DNA from: Druceiella hillmani | Lineage: Eukaryota > Arthropoda > Insecta > Lepidoptera > Hepialidae | Direction of reading: 5' to 3' | DNA: 64,000 bases | Assembly: GCA_039881145.1 (NCBI GenBank) | Contig: JAYKKI010000038.1 | Span: 2,863,001-2,927,000 of the forward strand | Part shown: piece by piece, positions 10,868 through 21,230 of the stretch | Layout: each line of letters starts with the position of its first letter | Position numbering within the stretch: the first letter of the stretch is position 1 | Made by a program: the position numbers and the translations under genes | The notes under the pieces: model-generated | Database searches by the model: none | What the model was told of the DNA's origin: nothing | The model's input: the letters and a program-made list of their open reading frames with translations, nothing else

Positions 10868-10931
10868 TCTTTGCTAATATCCCACTTGAAGATGTTGTAA
10901 TACAACGAAACCTAGGTCGTGGTAAAGAAAT
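10868..10931 (+). ncRNA. Hammerhead ribozyme-like motif, core substitution
   Basis: This copy is in the sense of the endonuclease frame, about 470 bp downstream of its stop, where PLE pseudo-LTRs carry hammerheads. Stem II is GTTGT/ACAAC (10894-10906), GAAA is at 10907-10910, the ACC-TA-GGT stem III follows, and the cleavage site is after C 10918. Stem I is CCAC (10882-10885) with GTGG (10919-10922). The core reads TTGAAGA: the invariant C3, which has a catalytic role, is T, so this copy should be inactive. Confidence 0.6.
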
Positions 10932-11027
10932 TAAAAGAAGTAGAAATAATACTACATCACGTAGTTTCATTTAATTGTGAATAATGAATTTCTACAAAAT
11001 TAACGCCAAATATATTCAATATATCAT

Positions 11028-12611
11028 CAACTAGAGGAACGAATATCAGAATTTTGGTATTCGGGAAAATACGTTAGACAAGTTGTGAACACAATTTTAT
11101 ATCGTTTACATGCTTTGATCCTCTGAAGCAGAAATTAAAATTAACAGCGACAGAAGCATTGATAAGTGAATATGCTGCAATGTCCTCCACAATTTTTCTA
11201 TTCAAGAAATCTTCCTGAAGTATTACTAAAGAACTTTAACTGTGATGTTCCTTTTCACCTAATTCGTAAGCGAGTCTGCTAATTATGTAATACAGTGTTT
11301 CAACTGAGTTCTAAACTATTAATTAATAAGAATATCTGTGATAACCTGTACAGAAGGTATCGAAACTTATTGGAGCTAATTTCGAGCAAACACACTTCAG
11401 TTTACTTTTCACGACTCTGACAAAATATTCGTTATTGGTATAACTACTTTATTCCCTTACTGTCCTTCGCAGTTTTACTTCAAAATTACTAAACTACTAT
11501 CGATATTTTCGTAAACAAATTTATTTATTCTTAAAAATTGTTTTCTACTTATTTACACATTGTTAAACGATGCACTCTATAATTTATATTTCAAAAACGT
11601 CCCTATTTATAATATTGTGTATTGTAGTAAAATTTAGGACAAACAAAAAAATTGCCGTGATTTCAGCTAGGTCTTTCAAATTTATCCTGATAAATTTAAA
11701 ATGAAGGATGATTTCGATTTATAAATCATTTCAATAATAACTACTTATAAAAACTTATGTAAAATTTTTTGTAAAATTAATTATGTAAAAAACACAAAAC
11801 GTTTTGTAAAATTAATTATGTAAAAAACACAAAAAGTTTTTATTATCAACGACAATTTATACAATACATTATACTTCCGAGTACTAATTTTTCCATTTAC
11901 GGCAATGAAATAATCACATACTCAAACGTATAAATAAGGTAAAATACTCGCAAGTATTGAATACTCGCAAGGATTGTTGTAATAAATTTTAAATAAACAG
12001 CCAGTCCAACAACACTTGGCACTGCCATTACTCGGCGACCTTGCTTTGCAATATTTGATAGGACAATACAAAATTATATTAATGTTCTCATAGCGTGGGA
12101 AAATCTAAGCGCCTTATTTACTTACTTAATCAAATATTTTAGAAATCGTGCTTTTTATATACCTCGATTTAATTTCCTCAAATTCAAACACTTCAATCGG
12201 ACAAGGGACACTTTTACAATGTTTACTTTTAAACATTTTAAATTAATAGGCAAAACCACAATACCGTAGGGTCCTTAATTTTACCCTCGGATGATAAATT
12301 AAAACAGATGCAGAACGTTTCCCACATTAAAGAAAATAATTACAAACATTTAACCAGTAGACCAGTTTAAACCTTGATAAACAAATTATTCATTGAATGA
12401 TGAAATATTGAAATCAGCTTGGCTAACTGACACGCACCAATCGGCGAATTAGGTAATTACTTCAAGTTGAATGAAAATGATGACATACCGCAGACTGTAA
12501 AACTGAAGCTACATCGAATAAGTTAATTTGGCAATAACATATAAAGCTGCCTCCTTTTACCTTAAAATTCAAACTAGACGTACAATTATATGTAATAAGG
12601 TGCGAGATCGC
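11028..12611. other. AT-rich DNA without recognised genes
   Basis: Nothing recognised except a small tandem duplication at 11766-11838, listed separately. Confidence 0.5.
11766..11838. repeat. Short tandem duplication, about 35-bp period
   Basis: GTAAAATTAATTATG followed by an A-rich run and ACAC occurs at 11771 and again at 11806, nearly identical. It is a simple local duplication. Confidence 0.85.
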
Positions 12612-12800
12612 CATTATTATATATTACTAGCTGTGCCTACGGCATCGATCGCGTGTAATTAGGAAAAACAATCTTTGTATGTTGCTCCTGGGTTTATACT
12701 ATTACTATACCAAATTTAGTCAAAATCCGCCAAGCAAATTTTGCATAATACCCGCTCAAATTAACCTACAGACAACAATTTTAAAAAAGTTTTTCTGGCT
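12612..12800. repeat. Probable interspersed repeat fragment (CTAGCTGTGCC type)
   Basis: ACTAGCTGTGCCTACGGC followed by CCAAATTTAGTCAAAATC and a CCTACAGACAACA segment resembles the 3' part of abundant insect interspersed repeats, whose ends read roughly AAATTTCATCAAAATC and then a run of ACAGACAGACA. The family cannot be assigned from sequence alone. Confidence 0.4.
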
Positions 12801-14370
12801 TCTATTATTATTCTATACGCTAAGTCAATCACTTTTTTCAATGTACAAAATTCACTCTGTTACAATTTTATTATATGTATAGATAACACTTTCGTTTCAG
12901 AAAACATTAGTAAAACCCTAAATACTTCCTCTATTTCGTTTCGAATTTTTAACTATAACCTTTGTGTCTTTTTCGTACTCAGTATAAACAAGTTATTAAT
13001 AATTAAATATTTCCCAAAAGGGCAAGGGGTAATGTCAAATTAATAAAAGGAACCTCGATAAGCCTACCATTAAACCGCCAGAAAACGTTCAATAATTTCG
13101 TAGGTCTAATCTAAAAGTAGTAGTGGCAGTTAAATATTTAATTAAGTGTACTTCCAGAAATAGTTTCACGCATTCACTGGTTTGTAACGGCGTTGATTGG
13201 ATTATCTGTTTATTAAAGCATTTAATCTACAAAACAAAGTTTATGTGGTGGATTTATTCTCCTTAATAAAAGACGCCCAATTAACGTCGGTAATATAATC
13301 TTACGACATTTTAATTATTACGACATTTTAATCATCATCTCGCTCATCCGTAATTACACCACATCAATTACATACATACATCGTTAATTTACTTCATCGA
13401 TACTCATTAGCTTGACCCGTTGTATTTTTCTTCTCCTTTACAAGATCATTTCTATCAAAAGGTCGTTAGAATAACAGTACAAACTGAAAAAAATATCAGA
13501 GACATCTATTCACATAATCTGTAACGATTGGCATAGGGTTAAACCGCATCAACCAAACAAAGAGGTTGCACAAAACAAATTTGTTTAAATTTTTATTCAT
13601 ATTCACATTAAGCACAAATTTTATTCGATAGCTATTTTCTTATCTATCGAAACAATTCTAAATATTCGCTATTAATATTCGAAAGTTTTTTTTTTTAATA
13701 AACTGGAAACGGTTTCGTGCTCGGTCGGCCAACTATCGATGTTTAATAAGACGGTGAGCGGTGTGCGCGAAGCACGTGTCGCGGCGACACTAGTGGAGGC
13801 GACCCGTCATTGCTGAAAGGGGCCAATGGGCTACGCGTCACCTGATGCGAGTCGCGGTAGCGAGTCGTCCACACTACATACGCAACTGCAATGCCACTTC
13901 CATCACGATCTATAATTTCAATGCATGAGTTTTTATTCTGACACTCGAGTTCTATTACCACGTATATATTGCATCCAAATATTCATTTTTATATGACTAT
14001 ACATTCTTATATGAATAATTGTATTTGGTCAGTCAAGCGCTTCAAAATTAGTTAACATTGACAACGTTAAGAAAGATTTAAAAAAAAAGTAAATTAGATC
14101 ATATGTAATGAAAAGGCTGACAGCGAATTGAACAGACAAGTAATCGCAGTAGGTAGAATATTATGTTACGCTAAAAGCAAATAAAAAAAATTGTCAGCGA
14201 AGTGCACTGATAACATACGATACGAGAACAAATATCGCAGGATGCAAAAATGAAAATCAATGGAATAGTTTTTTTTTTCAGTATTATAGAAAGTCAAAAA
14301 TTTTTATGACAATAAATCTAATCGTAAAATTCTCTTATTCGTACATAATATGAAGCAAAAGAGAACTTTG
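12801..14370. other. AT-rich DNA with one GC-rich patch
   Basis: No gene recognised. A patch at about 13740-13900 is clearly GC-richer than its surroundings (several CpG, CGCGGCGACAC, CTACGCGTCACC). It could be an old insertion or a regulatory stretch; no coding or promoter pattern is convincing. Confidence 0.4.
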
Positions 14371-14888
14371 TCCTATAACTATGGAGGCACAGTATGATGT
14401 TCATTTACACTAGGGAATGACTAAATATTTATATATAACTTGCGATATTATATCGCAACAGAAACGTGTGATATTTCTAAGCAGTGACCCAGCTCAATTC
14501 TGGCACGTTAAAACACGCTTTATTCACGTATCATACAAGCGCTATCGTAGCTATAAGCTATTATAATTATATCAATACGAACAAGGGGTACTGAAATTTC
14601 CAAAAAAGCGGTGATTGACCATGTCCTATAAATAAAGAGGAATACTATGATGGTTTATTCACTTATAATATAAAATGTCTGCAATAGATAAGAGTGACAT
14701 TTTTATACAGTGGCCCAGCTCAATTCTGGAACGATAAAACGTGGTTTATTCATGCGTCATACGAACGCCATACGAGCGCTTTATTCATGAATTATATACA
14801 AGCGCTATTGTGGCTATAAAGTAGAATAGTTATTTTAATACTAACAAGGCGTATTGGTATTTCCAACAAAGCGGTGACCAACCACATT
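14371..14888. repeat. Tandem duplication of about 255 bp
   Basis: Unit A (14371-14623) and unit B (14624-14888) share, in order, TCCTATAA, CAGTG-CCCAGCTCAATTCTGG, TTTATTCA, ATACAAGCGCTAT, and TTTCCAA-AAAGCGGTGA. Unit B contains an extra internal duplication around the CATACGA and GCGCT segments (about 14758-14812). The units are substantially diverged, so the duplication is old. Confidence 0.85.
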
Positions 14889-15649
14889 CATAGTCGTTGG
14901 AATGCGGCGTCATTCTACATCGTAGTAAATACGTAGTAAGTTAATTCCATAGTCATGTCAACTCCTTTTTTGGTATTTTAAGTGTTTATCCAGCTGCAGT
15001 TCTCGGGCTTTTATTAAACTAATTTTATAAAATTGATTATTCGATTAACCAACATTATCTTAATAATTATTACTCGCATAAAACCTATGGATATATGAAA
15101 ATTATAAACTATGTTGGGTGGAGTTTTGAATTATTCTATAATGAGAAAGAAACGAATCTAAATGTTGGGTTATAAATTAACTTTTGCAGTGATTATAATA
15201 TAACTAGAAAAGTTTTCATTAAAATATGTACGCATACGTTTCGTACGTAAAGCAAAATATAAAGTGAACCCGAAAAACTTGTCATCAAATAAAACAATTT
15301 AATATTGTAATTATGAGTCAACAGACTACGCATATAAGTTTAAAGGGCCGTCACGCAAATTATGCTGATACAGGCGTAATTATAGAAACAATAATTATAG
15401 AAATACAAATTCATAAATTTTATATCATTAGAAAGATACACTAATTCTCCATAAAGTTAAAATATTTAAAGTGGCAGGATTTAGGAAAAAAATCTATTAA
15501 TGTAGTTTCGAGTCATCTAATTTCAGAAAAATCATGAAATAGGTGTATTTTAGGATCAGAAAATATAATCCTATTTCTGAATACACTTCTCAAATGACTG
15601 AAGATCCGTGATTGATGCCAACTTCACATACTTACACTTCTTTTTAATA
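14889..15649. other. AT-rich DNA without recognised genes
   Basis: Nothing recognised. Confidence 0.5.
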
Positions 15650-15914
15650 TATTAAAAAATCCTCAGAGCCCAAATTATCTTACTGACAAATTTAAAGATT
15701 TATCTGCTCACGGCCTCGGGCTACGATCTGAAAGCTCACCCTGAATCTGACTAGATCTGAAAGTTACTTATTCCTAAACATACCTCTTCCTCTTACGAAA
15801 AATCCTTCACTGTCCAAGTAGTAAGAATTTGGAATCACCTGGATCCTGACACCAGGAAAATCACGTCCCTAAATATTTTCAAAGATGGAGTGAAAAAGTC
15901 CTATCTCTCCTGAA
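15650..15914 (+). pseudogene. Non-LTR retrotransposon, C-terminal fragment of reverse transcriptase protein
   Basis: After a frame change, two pieces read SPNYLTDKFKDLSAHGLGLR (near 15668) and YEKSFTVQVVRIWNHLDPD, then ITSLNIFKDGVKKSYLS and a stop at about 15912-15914. The pattern Tyr-x-x-Ser-Phe-x-Val ... Arg-x-Trp-Asn-x-Leu ... Ser-Leu-x-x-Phe-Lys is the conserved end of ORF2 in many insect LINEs of the CR1/Jockey/I type. The polymerase and endonuclease domains are absent, as in a 5'-truncated copy, and at least one stop and one frameshift separate the two pieces. The exact clade cannot be assigned. Confidence 0.65.
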
Positions 15915-16607
15915 ACCTTTTCTTTTGTGCCCTTGTCCTTTCCCGTCTTTCTCATCCCAAATCATGTCAATAGCTTGTATTACTAATAGTTTTTTTTTTG
16001 TCTAATGTACCATAAATAATTTTCGTTGTAAAATCTCTTACAGTCTACCAACTAAATTTTAATACCAATTGTTATGGTTGACTAGAAGAGAGCTCACGTA
16101 GCAATAATTAGTTCACCATATGTATTATACATAAAAGTTGATAAATAATAAATAATTTACAATAAAAATTACATTCAGTATATCAAGAACATAGTTATCT
16201 TTAAAGTTCTCAGGCAAAATTTCAATACCTGTTGTATTTATTGCATAAACGCGAATTCAAATCATCCAAAATTAAGCACTAAATTCTCCTATAATAATGT
16301 ATGAAAACGTCAAATGAAATTGATACAAAATAATCGCAGAAATAGATAGGCAATCAGTCGACTGTTCAATTTTATAGTTTCGTAATTCCGACGTAAATAT
16401 ACGAGTAGGTACTATTATTTACAGTAAGCGTTCACAGTCTTGGAAATTTTACAGTTAAATATTTTTTATGCAATGTAACATTTTTGAATTTGATTTTTCA
16501 TATTTTTTGTGACAAAACACTTACATAATAAAATTAACTATAGTTATTAAAAATTTTAGTCTGCCAATTTTTAGGATTTTATATTTTATTTCATATTAAT
16601 TTTACAG
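15915..16607. other. AT-rich DNA without recognised genes
   Basis: It begins with the 3' tail of the LINE fragment (a T-rich run follows at about 15990). Nothing else recognised. Confidence 0.45.
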
Positions 16608-16686
16608 ATGGTTAACGTAAGAAAAACCGTTTTTCAAAAAAGCCAAGATGAGGAGTACGTTAAACCTAGGAAGCCAAAAACATTAG
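16608..16686 (+). CDS. Candidate first coding exon of an unrecognised gene
   Basis: An ATG immediately follows a good 3' splice site (a T-rich stretch ending TTTTACAG at 16607). The exon gives a short basic peptide (MVNVRKTVFQKSQDEEYV, then KPRKPKTL) and ends at a plausible donor (TTAG, then GTAACA). It would splice in phase to an exon starting at 16973. I recognise no protein family, and a chance match of splice-like signals in AT-rich DNA is quite possible. It is listed because it is one of the few places with gene-like rather than transposon-like organisation. Confidence 0.25.
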
Positions 16687-16972
16687 GTAACAATGAACTA
16701 AATTTCTATTTTAAGTTTCTTCTCACCTTTCTTGTTCTTGGCTAAACTCTAAGTCAATTATTTTAATAATTTTCGACATTTAATTTTTTTAAATGAAATA
16801 ATTATATTAGACTCTTTAACATCAATTATTTTATTAAATAAATACCTAAGTGTATCGATCGAGTGTCAAAACATTGTTGTAATGTAGGCGTGAGATATAA
16901 ACTGTTAATAATTCTTATGAATTTGTATATTCAACATACTTGATGTGTGTAATTTAAAAATGATTAAAATAG

Positions 16973-17097
16973 ATGAATATTTTTATTATGCGGAAATGGA
17001 ATTAAGCAGAACATTAGACGAAATTTTCGAAAATTGTCCACCACCCGTCGAGGAGAACAAAACTTTTGTTAATGATAAAATTGGTCAGAATAATAAG
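16973..17097 (+). CDS. Candidate second exon of the same unrecognised gene
   Basis: Joined to 16608-16686 at a weak acceptor (AAAATAG before 16973), the frame continues as DEYFYYAEMELSRTLDEIF and then CPPPVEENKTFV, ending at a donor-like AAG followed by GTATTT at 17098. The acidic composition is unlike microsatellite translation. The polypyrimidine tract is poor and no third exon was found. Function unknown. Confidence 0.22.
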
Positions 17098-19155
17098 GTA
17101 TTTACAAGTTTTTATTATTTGTATCGGAATATATCGCGTTAGTGGCCAATAGTTCCCTATTTGATAGTAATCAAATTTAACTATGAGTTGGAGTAATTTT
17201 GATTTATTAGTTTTAATGGAGTTAAATATAGTCACTCGTCAACAAAAAATATTAATTGTTTATCTTAACAAACAAATAACAAAATTAGTAACGTAACTGA
17301 AGAGTGTACGATTGGTTTTACCTCATGTGACGTCATGATGTCATCTTATTAAATGTATCGATCATTTAAAGTGCTCAAATTTAATTATGTTTTGCGATAA
17401 AGTTGTTGTATTTGTTTTATTTTATGTTTAAGAATGACTAGTTTATGGTCTCGCACAGTACTAATCTATCAAAAACCGACACTTAATGAAATTTTTTAAG
17501 CGAAATTCTGGCTTTTAGATAACACATTGTGCTTTAATCTGTTCTTCAGTTCATTCAGTATTAAATGGATGGTGTAATCTCGCATCAGCGTTTGAATTGA
17601 TCGACACTTAGAAATAATAGAACTATATTTTTATGATGCTTTATACAGCTGAATTATATCGTGTCCAAAAATTATGTAGTAACTTATTAGATGATAAGCT
17701 GCCCTTTTAAGTCATTGATTGCAATCCATTCAATTCAATGCCACATAAAAATACTACAACACGTACATGCTTTTATTATTTCAGAATATGTTGTCCATGG
17801 ATATACGTGGTCAAAGAAGAATAATAGATTTTTCTTTTTTTTCGACCAACTTAAATCAATTTCTGCATACGGAGCATGAATTGCAGATTGCCACGCATCC
17901 CTGTAATCTGTGATAGCGAAAGGGTTTTCCTTGACATTTAATTTAAAATGCAGTTTACGTGTTACTAATTTTATTTTGAAAAGTCCATATGATAGCGAGG
18001 AAAGGATAATATCAAGCCGCAGTTTTAGGTTTTATGTCAATTGGCCTCGGCTCATTTAGGAATCGTATCAATCACTTTGGATGTTCCAAAGATATCTTGG
18101 CAACTTTATATTCGTCTTCATAATCAGGTACGTGACTGGTGGCCAGCCACTTCAGAAGATACTCTGACATGCCGCAAAGGAACAGGCAAATTATGCAATG
18201 TCTATTGGCTGTCCACATTGCCCAAGAAATACTCACGGTAATGGTAGCAGCTGAAGGGTGTTGGTCAAAAAGATCATATAGAATAAAATTGCAATGCTCT
18301 TTAAGGTGATGCTGCTATCGTAAGCTTTCATACAAAAAAATACTACGTTTCGATGTTCAAAATAAATATTGTGTAATTTATACTCGAGCAAAAAATAAGA
18401 ACGTTACTCTTTCGGAACATATGTTTATTTAAAAACCATAAAGGATTATCTACGGCGATATACGCACATGACATTTTAGAAATGAAATTTCCTTCTGCTG
18501 CCAATATGAACGTAGAAGAAGCAATTTAAAATTAAAAAATGAAGTTTTGGAAAAAGGAGCAATCTACGGCTAATAATGTACACAAACCACGCTCGCTATT
18601 ACCAGGCACAGAATCAGGTGCACATTACAAAACGAAACCATCGCCTATTTACCGTTTAGACTAGCAAGCGATCACAATTGAAAGTCAAATTGATTGAGCG
18701 AAATGACCAAATTCGGAAGAACAAAATAAAATCTAAACCAGATAAATTTTATAATGAGTGTTTACTTCTAGAATTTGTTGATCCGCGGCATCCGAGATCA
18801 ATGAATATTAGAAACCCTTGACGCTGCCTACTTTTGAACGCTGCCTCATGAATGTTGAGAATAAAAGTAAAATTTGAATGATATGGTATATATGGGTTAT
18901 AAGTCTCAATTTATTTATTCACCACTAAACGGCATGGAACAAAGTAAAGTTTTACATAAATGTACTAGGGGTCTACCCCGACTTCATAAGGGTACAATTA
19001 AGAGTGTTGATTAAGGTTTTTTGATACGTATTTTTTCCATGAACCTAGTCTAGAACATTTTTTTCATGAACGTATTCCCGCGCTAAGCGTATCCTATTTC
19101 CGCCCTCTCAAAATCATTTTATTTCACTTAGAATAGAGGACAAGTTTTATTTCCA
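17098..19155. other. AT-rich DNA without recognised genes
   Basis: Some stretches (17690-18240, 18540-18830) have slightly raised GC and short open frames, but no domain or family could be recognised. A canonical CRE-like TGACGTCA occurs at about 17328. Confidence 0.4.
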
Positions 19156-19505
19156 TAAATGTTTAAAAAATGACTTATAACAATTATTTTAATGTGAATT
19201 AATAAAGTTCACCTCTCTCCTCACACCACTTTTTTAAACTTAAAAACCATTACAGTGGCTCATGTATGACAACAACTTCTATATAGATGATATTTCAGAC
19301 ATTTCTATGTACATTTAATACCTGTACTTCCCCTATTCCTAGTGTTAATGTACCTGTAACAGTTTTCCCAGCGCTTGTCATGAAAGCACCTATATGAGTG
19401 ACATTTTCTTACTACGTTGGCGTTCTTAAATATATCTCGATAATTATACAACATACATACTATATAGTCTATGGCAATCTATAAACTATAAGCTATCATA
19501 TTGCG
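19156..19505. repeat. Dispersed repeat, copy B (copy A at 3770-4110)
   Basis: It shares with copy A the ordered blocks TTACAGTGGCT, CCAGCG-TTGTCA-GAAAGC, a block around AATTATACAACATA and a right end CTATAAGCTATCATATTG. On the minus strand it reads GAFMTSAGKTVTGTLTLG before a stop, parallel to DAFVTNAGKT in copy A. Both copies are degenerate. Confidence 0.6.
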
Positions 19506-20884
19506 GAAGTTTTATACCAACTAGATTAATAGTTTTTACATGATTCTCTAAAAAAAACATACCAACAAAGAAACAAACTTTCCTCATTATAATTTTAGTG
19601 GGATTATATCGTGAATATAATATTTCCAGGCTGCGACTAGTTACAGTTTTTTAAAATATTTTATTGGAAACTCTTTAGTTGGAAGTTCTTAACGCAAAAA
19701 TTATGTTAACAAAATTACAATGCCATGATAATTATTTCAGCACAGTATTTATAATTTTGGTAAATAAATGAATGCTAGAAAACATTCGAGAAAAAATTTG
19801 AGTAAAAAAATTAAAATATATAAAGTGAATTTTGATTTTTGGCCATTTTTAGCTTTTTATTATTATCTAATACTGATAATGAATTTTTAGTTAATAAGAT
19901 TAGTTATGGAGGAGAAATGTAAGAAAAATTATATTTTAATTATTTATATTAAAAAGTTATTTTTGAAATTGATTAATATTGAAAATAAATTTCATTTCTA
20001 CGCTTTCAAGTTATTATCATTTCAAAATGCGACTGAATCTTTTTATCAACAATTGGTTAGATAAGTAGATTTACTACTATTTGGCAAAGCGTACGCCCGA
20101 GGTAAAATAATGTGGACGATATGTGAAGCCTTGGCTTAAAATCAAATTCATCCGTAGAATAGCCATTAAGGATTCGTATTTAAAATAGCGTAAAATTTAC
20201 TTTTGGCGGCTAATCCGGATTATATATCATATTATATGGCTACACAGACATCCGACATCTTAATAATTGCTAGTTGTATCTTTTTTTAAATACTAAGACG
20301 ACGTTAAAATAATTAATGAAAAAGTAATTGTCGCAAAGTATCAAGGTATCTTTATCGACGTTGATATGAAGATGTAGATCGCCCGTGCAGTGTTGAGAAA
20401 GCTAGCAGTTCCGCGCCATCTGTGGGTGGCATTACTGTTGAAATAAATTACGACAAACCGGTGACGGACCCTTGAGTGTGGCGTAAAGTGTAAAAATTGC
20501 CCGTATAAACCAAGAAAATTTATTCTCATTGGAGAAAATTGGGTGCTATTTACCACTATGCCTACATACGAAAATTTACCAGTTCTATCTATTATTATAA
20601 CCTAGTTCCTTACGTACACGTCAACAGCTTCATTCGATTTGAACTGTGCTAACGAGCGCGTACAGCATTGAAGAGAAGTAAATGTTTTTTTCTTTAAACT
20701 AGCAAAAAGCACGGCTTTATGAGATTGTGGCTGCCGCACTTCTATAGTGCTTCAATCATATTTGCAGACGACTTTACTACACAGCCAAGCATGCGCGACA
20801 GCTCCAACAGCATCCAAAGCATGATCACTGGTCGATTACTTATTTAAATGCATGTACGTATAACCAGTTTATTAAATATCCATA
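19506..20884. other. AT-rich DNA without recognised genes
   Basis: Nothing recognised. A mildly GC-rich patch lies at 20350-20490 with no family signature. Confidence 0.45.
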
Positions 20885-20892
20885 TAATATAT

Positions 20893-20970
<78 letters not shown>
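20885..20970. repeat. (TA)n microsatellite
   Basis: About 40 TA units with a few TACA interruptions, 75 bp to the left of a PLE fragment. Confidence 0.97.
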
Positions 20971-20971
<1 letters not shown>

Positions 20972-21044
20972 CATTGTTATAATTATAAAATGATTTATTA
21001 ATTATATAGTAATATATTCAAATTAATAATAATTTAAAGGTAAC

Positions 21045-21230
21045 TGAATGAAATTAAGTGATGTAGTATTATTTCTACTCTATTTAAGTTCTTTACCGCG
21101 ACCTAGGTTTCGTTGTATTACAACATCTGCAGGTGGGCAATTAGCAAAGATCTTTGCGTAGTTTCATTTAATTGTGAATTATAAATTTCTACAAAATTGA
21201 CGCTAAATATATTTAATTTAAAGTACTTAA
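21045..21230. mobile_element. Miniature foldback of Penelope-like element ends
   Basis: 21050-21152 is the PLE terminus on the minus strand (starting TGAAATTAAGTGATGTAG). 21158-21230 is the outermost terminus on the plus strand (GTAGTTTCATTTAATTGTG to about TAAATATATTTAAT). The two meet at the palindrome GCAAAGATCTTTGC (21143-21156). Compared with the foldback at 9291-11027, all coding sequence and most of the arms are missing. Confidence 0.7.
21090..21152 (-). ncRNA. Hammerhead ribozyme-like motif, variant
   Basis: On the minus strand the core reads CTGCAGA (C at the variable position 7), followed by the intact GTTGT/ACAAC stem II, GAAA, the CCTAGG stem III and GTC. Stem I is weakened: CCAC faces GCGG with one mismatch. 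All invariant core bases are present, so activity is possible but less likely than for 6760-6825. Confidence 0.58.

Larger units (their letters stand above)
9291..11027. mobile_element. Penelope-like element in foldback (inverted) arrangement
   Basis: Two copies of the 3' part of a PLE face each other: left arm 9291-10078 (minus sense) and right arm 10197-10978 (plus sense), about 780 bp each and highly similar, with a unique centre of about 118 bp. Both arms begin at the outside with TGAAACTACGTGATGTAG and carry a hammerhead-like motif, a long 3' UTR and the end of the GIY-YIG endonuclease frame. The right arm extends about 50 bp further (to 11027) into sequence also found at 6672 and 21160-21230. 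The reverse transcriptase is missing. Head-to-head partial copies are known for PLEs, which produce complex inverted or tandem insertions. Confidence 0.85.

Noticed and set aside
17690..18240. Possible gene or transposon remnant with slightly higher GC and short frames
   Set aside because: No motif order matches a family I know; translations in all frames break quickly.
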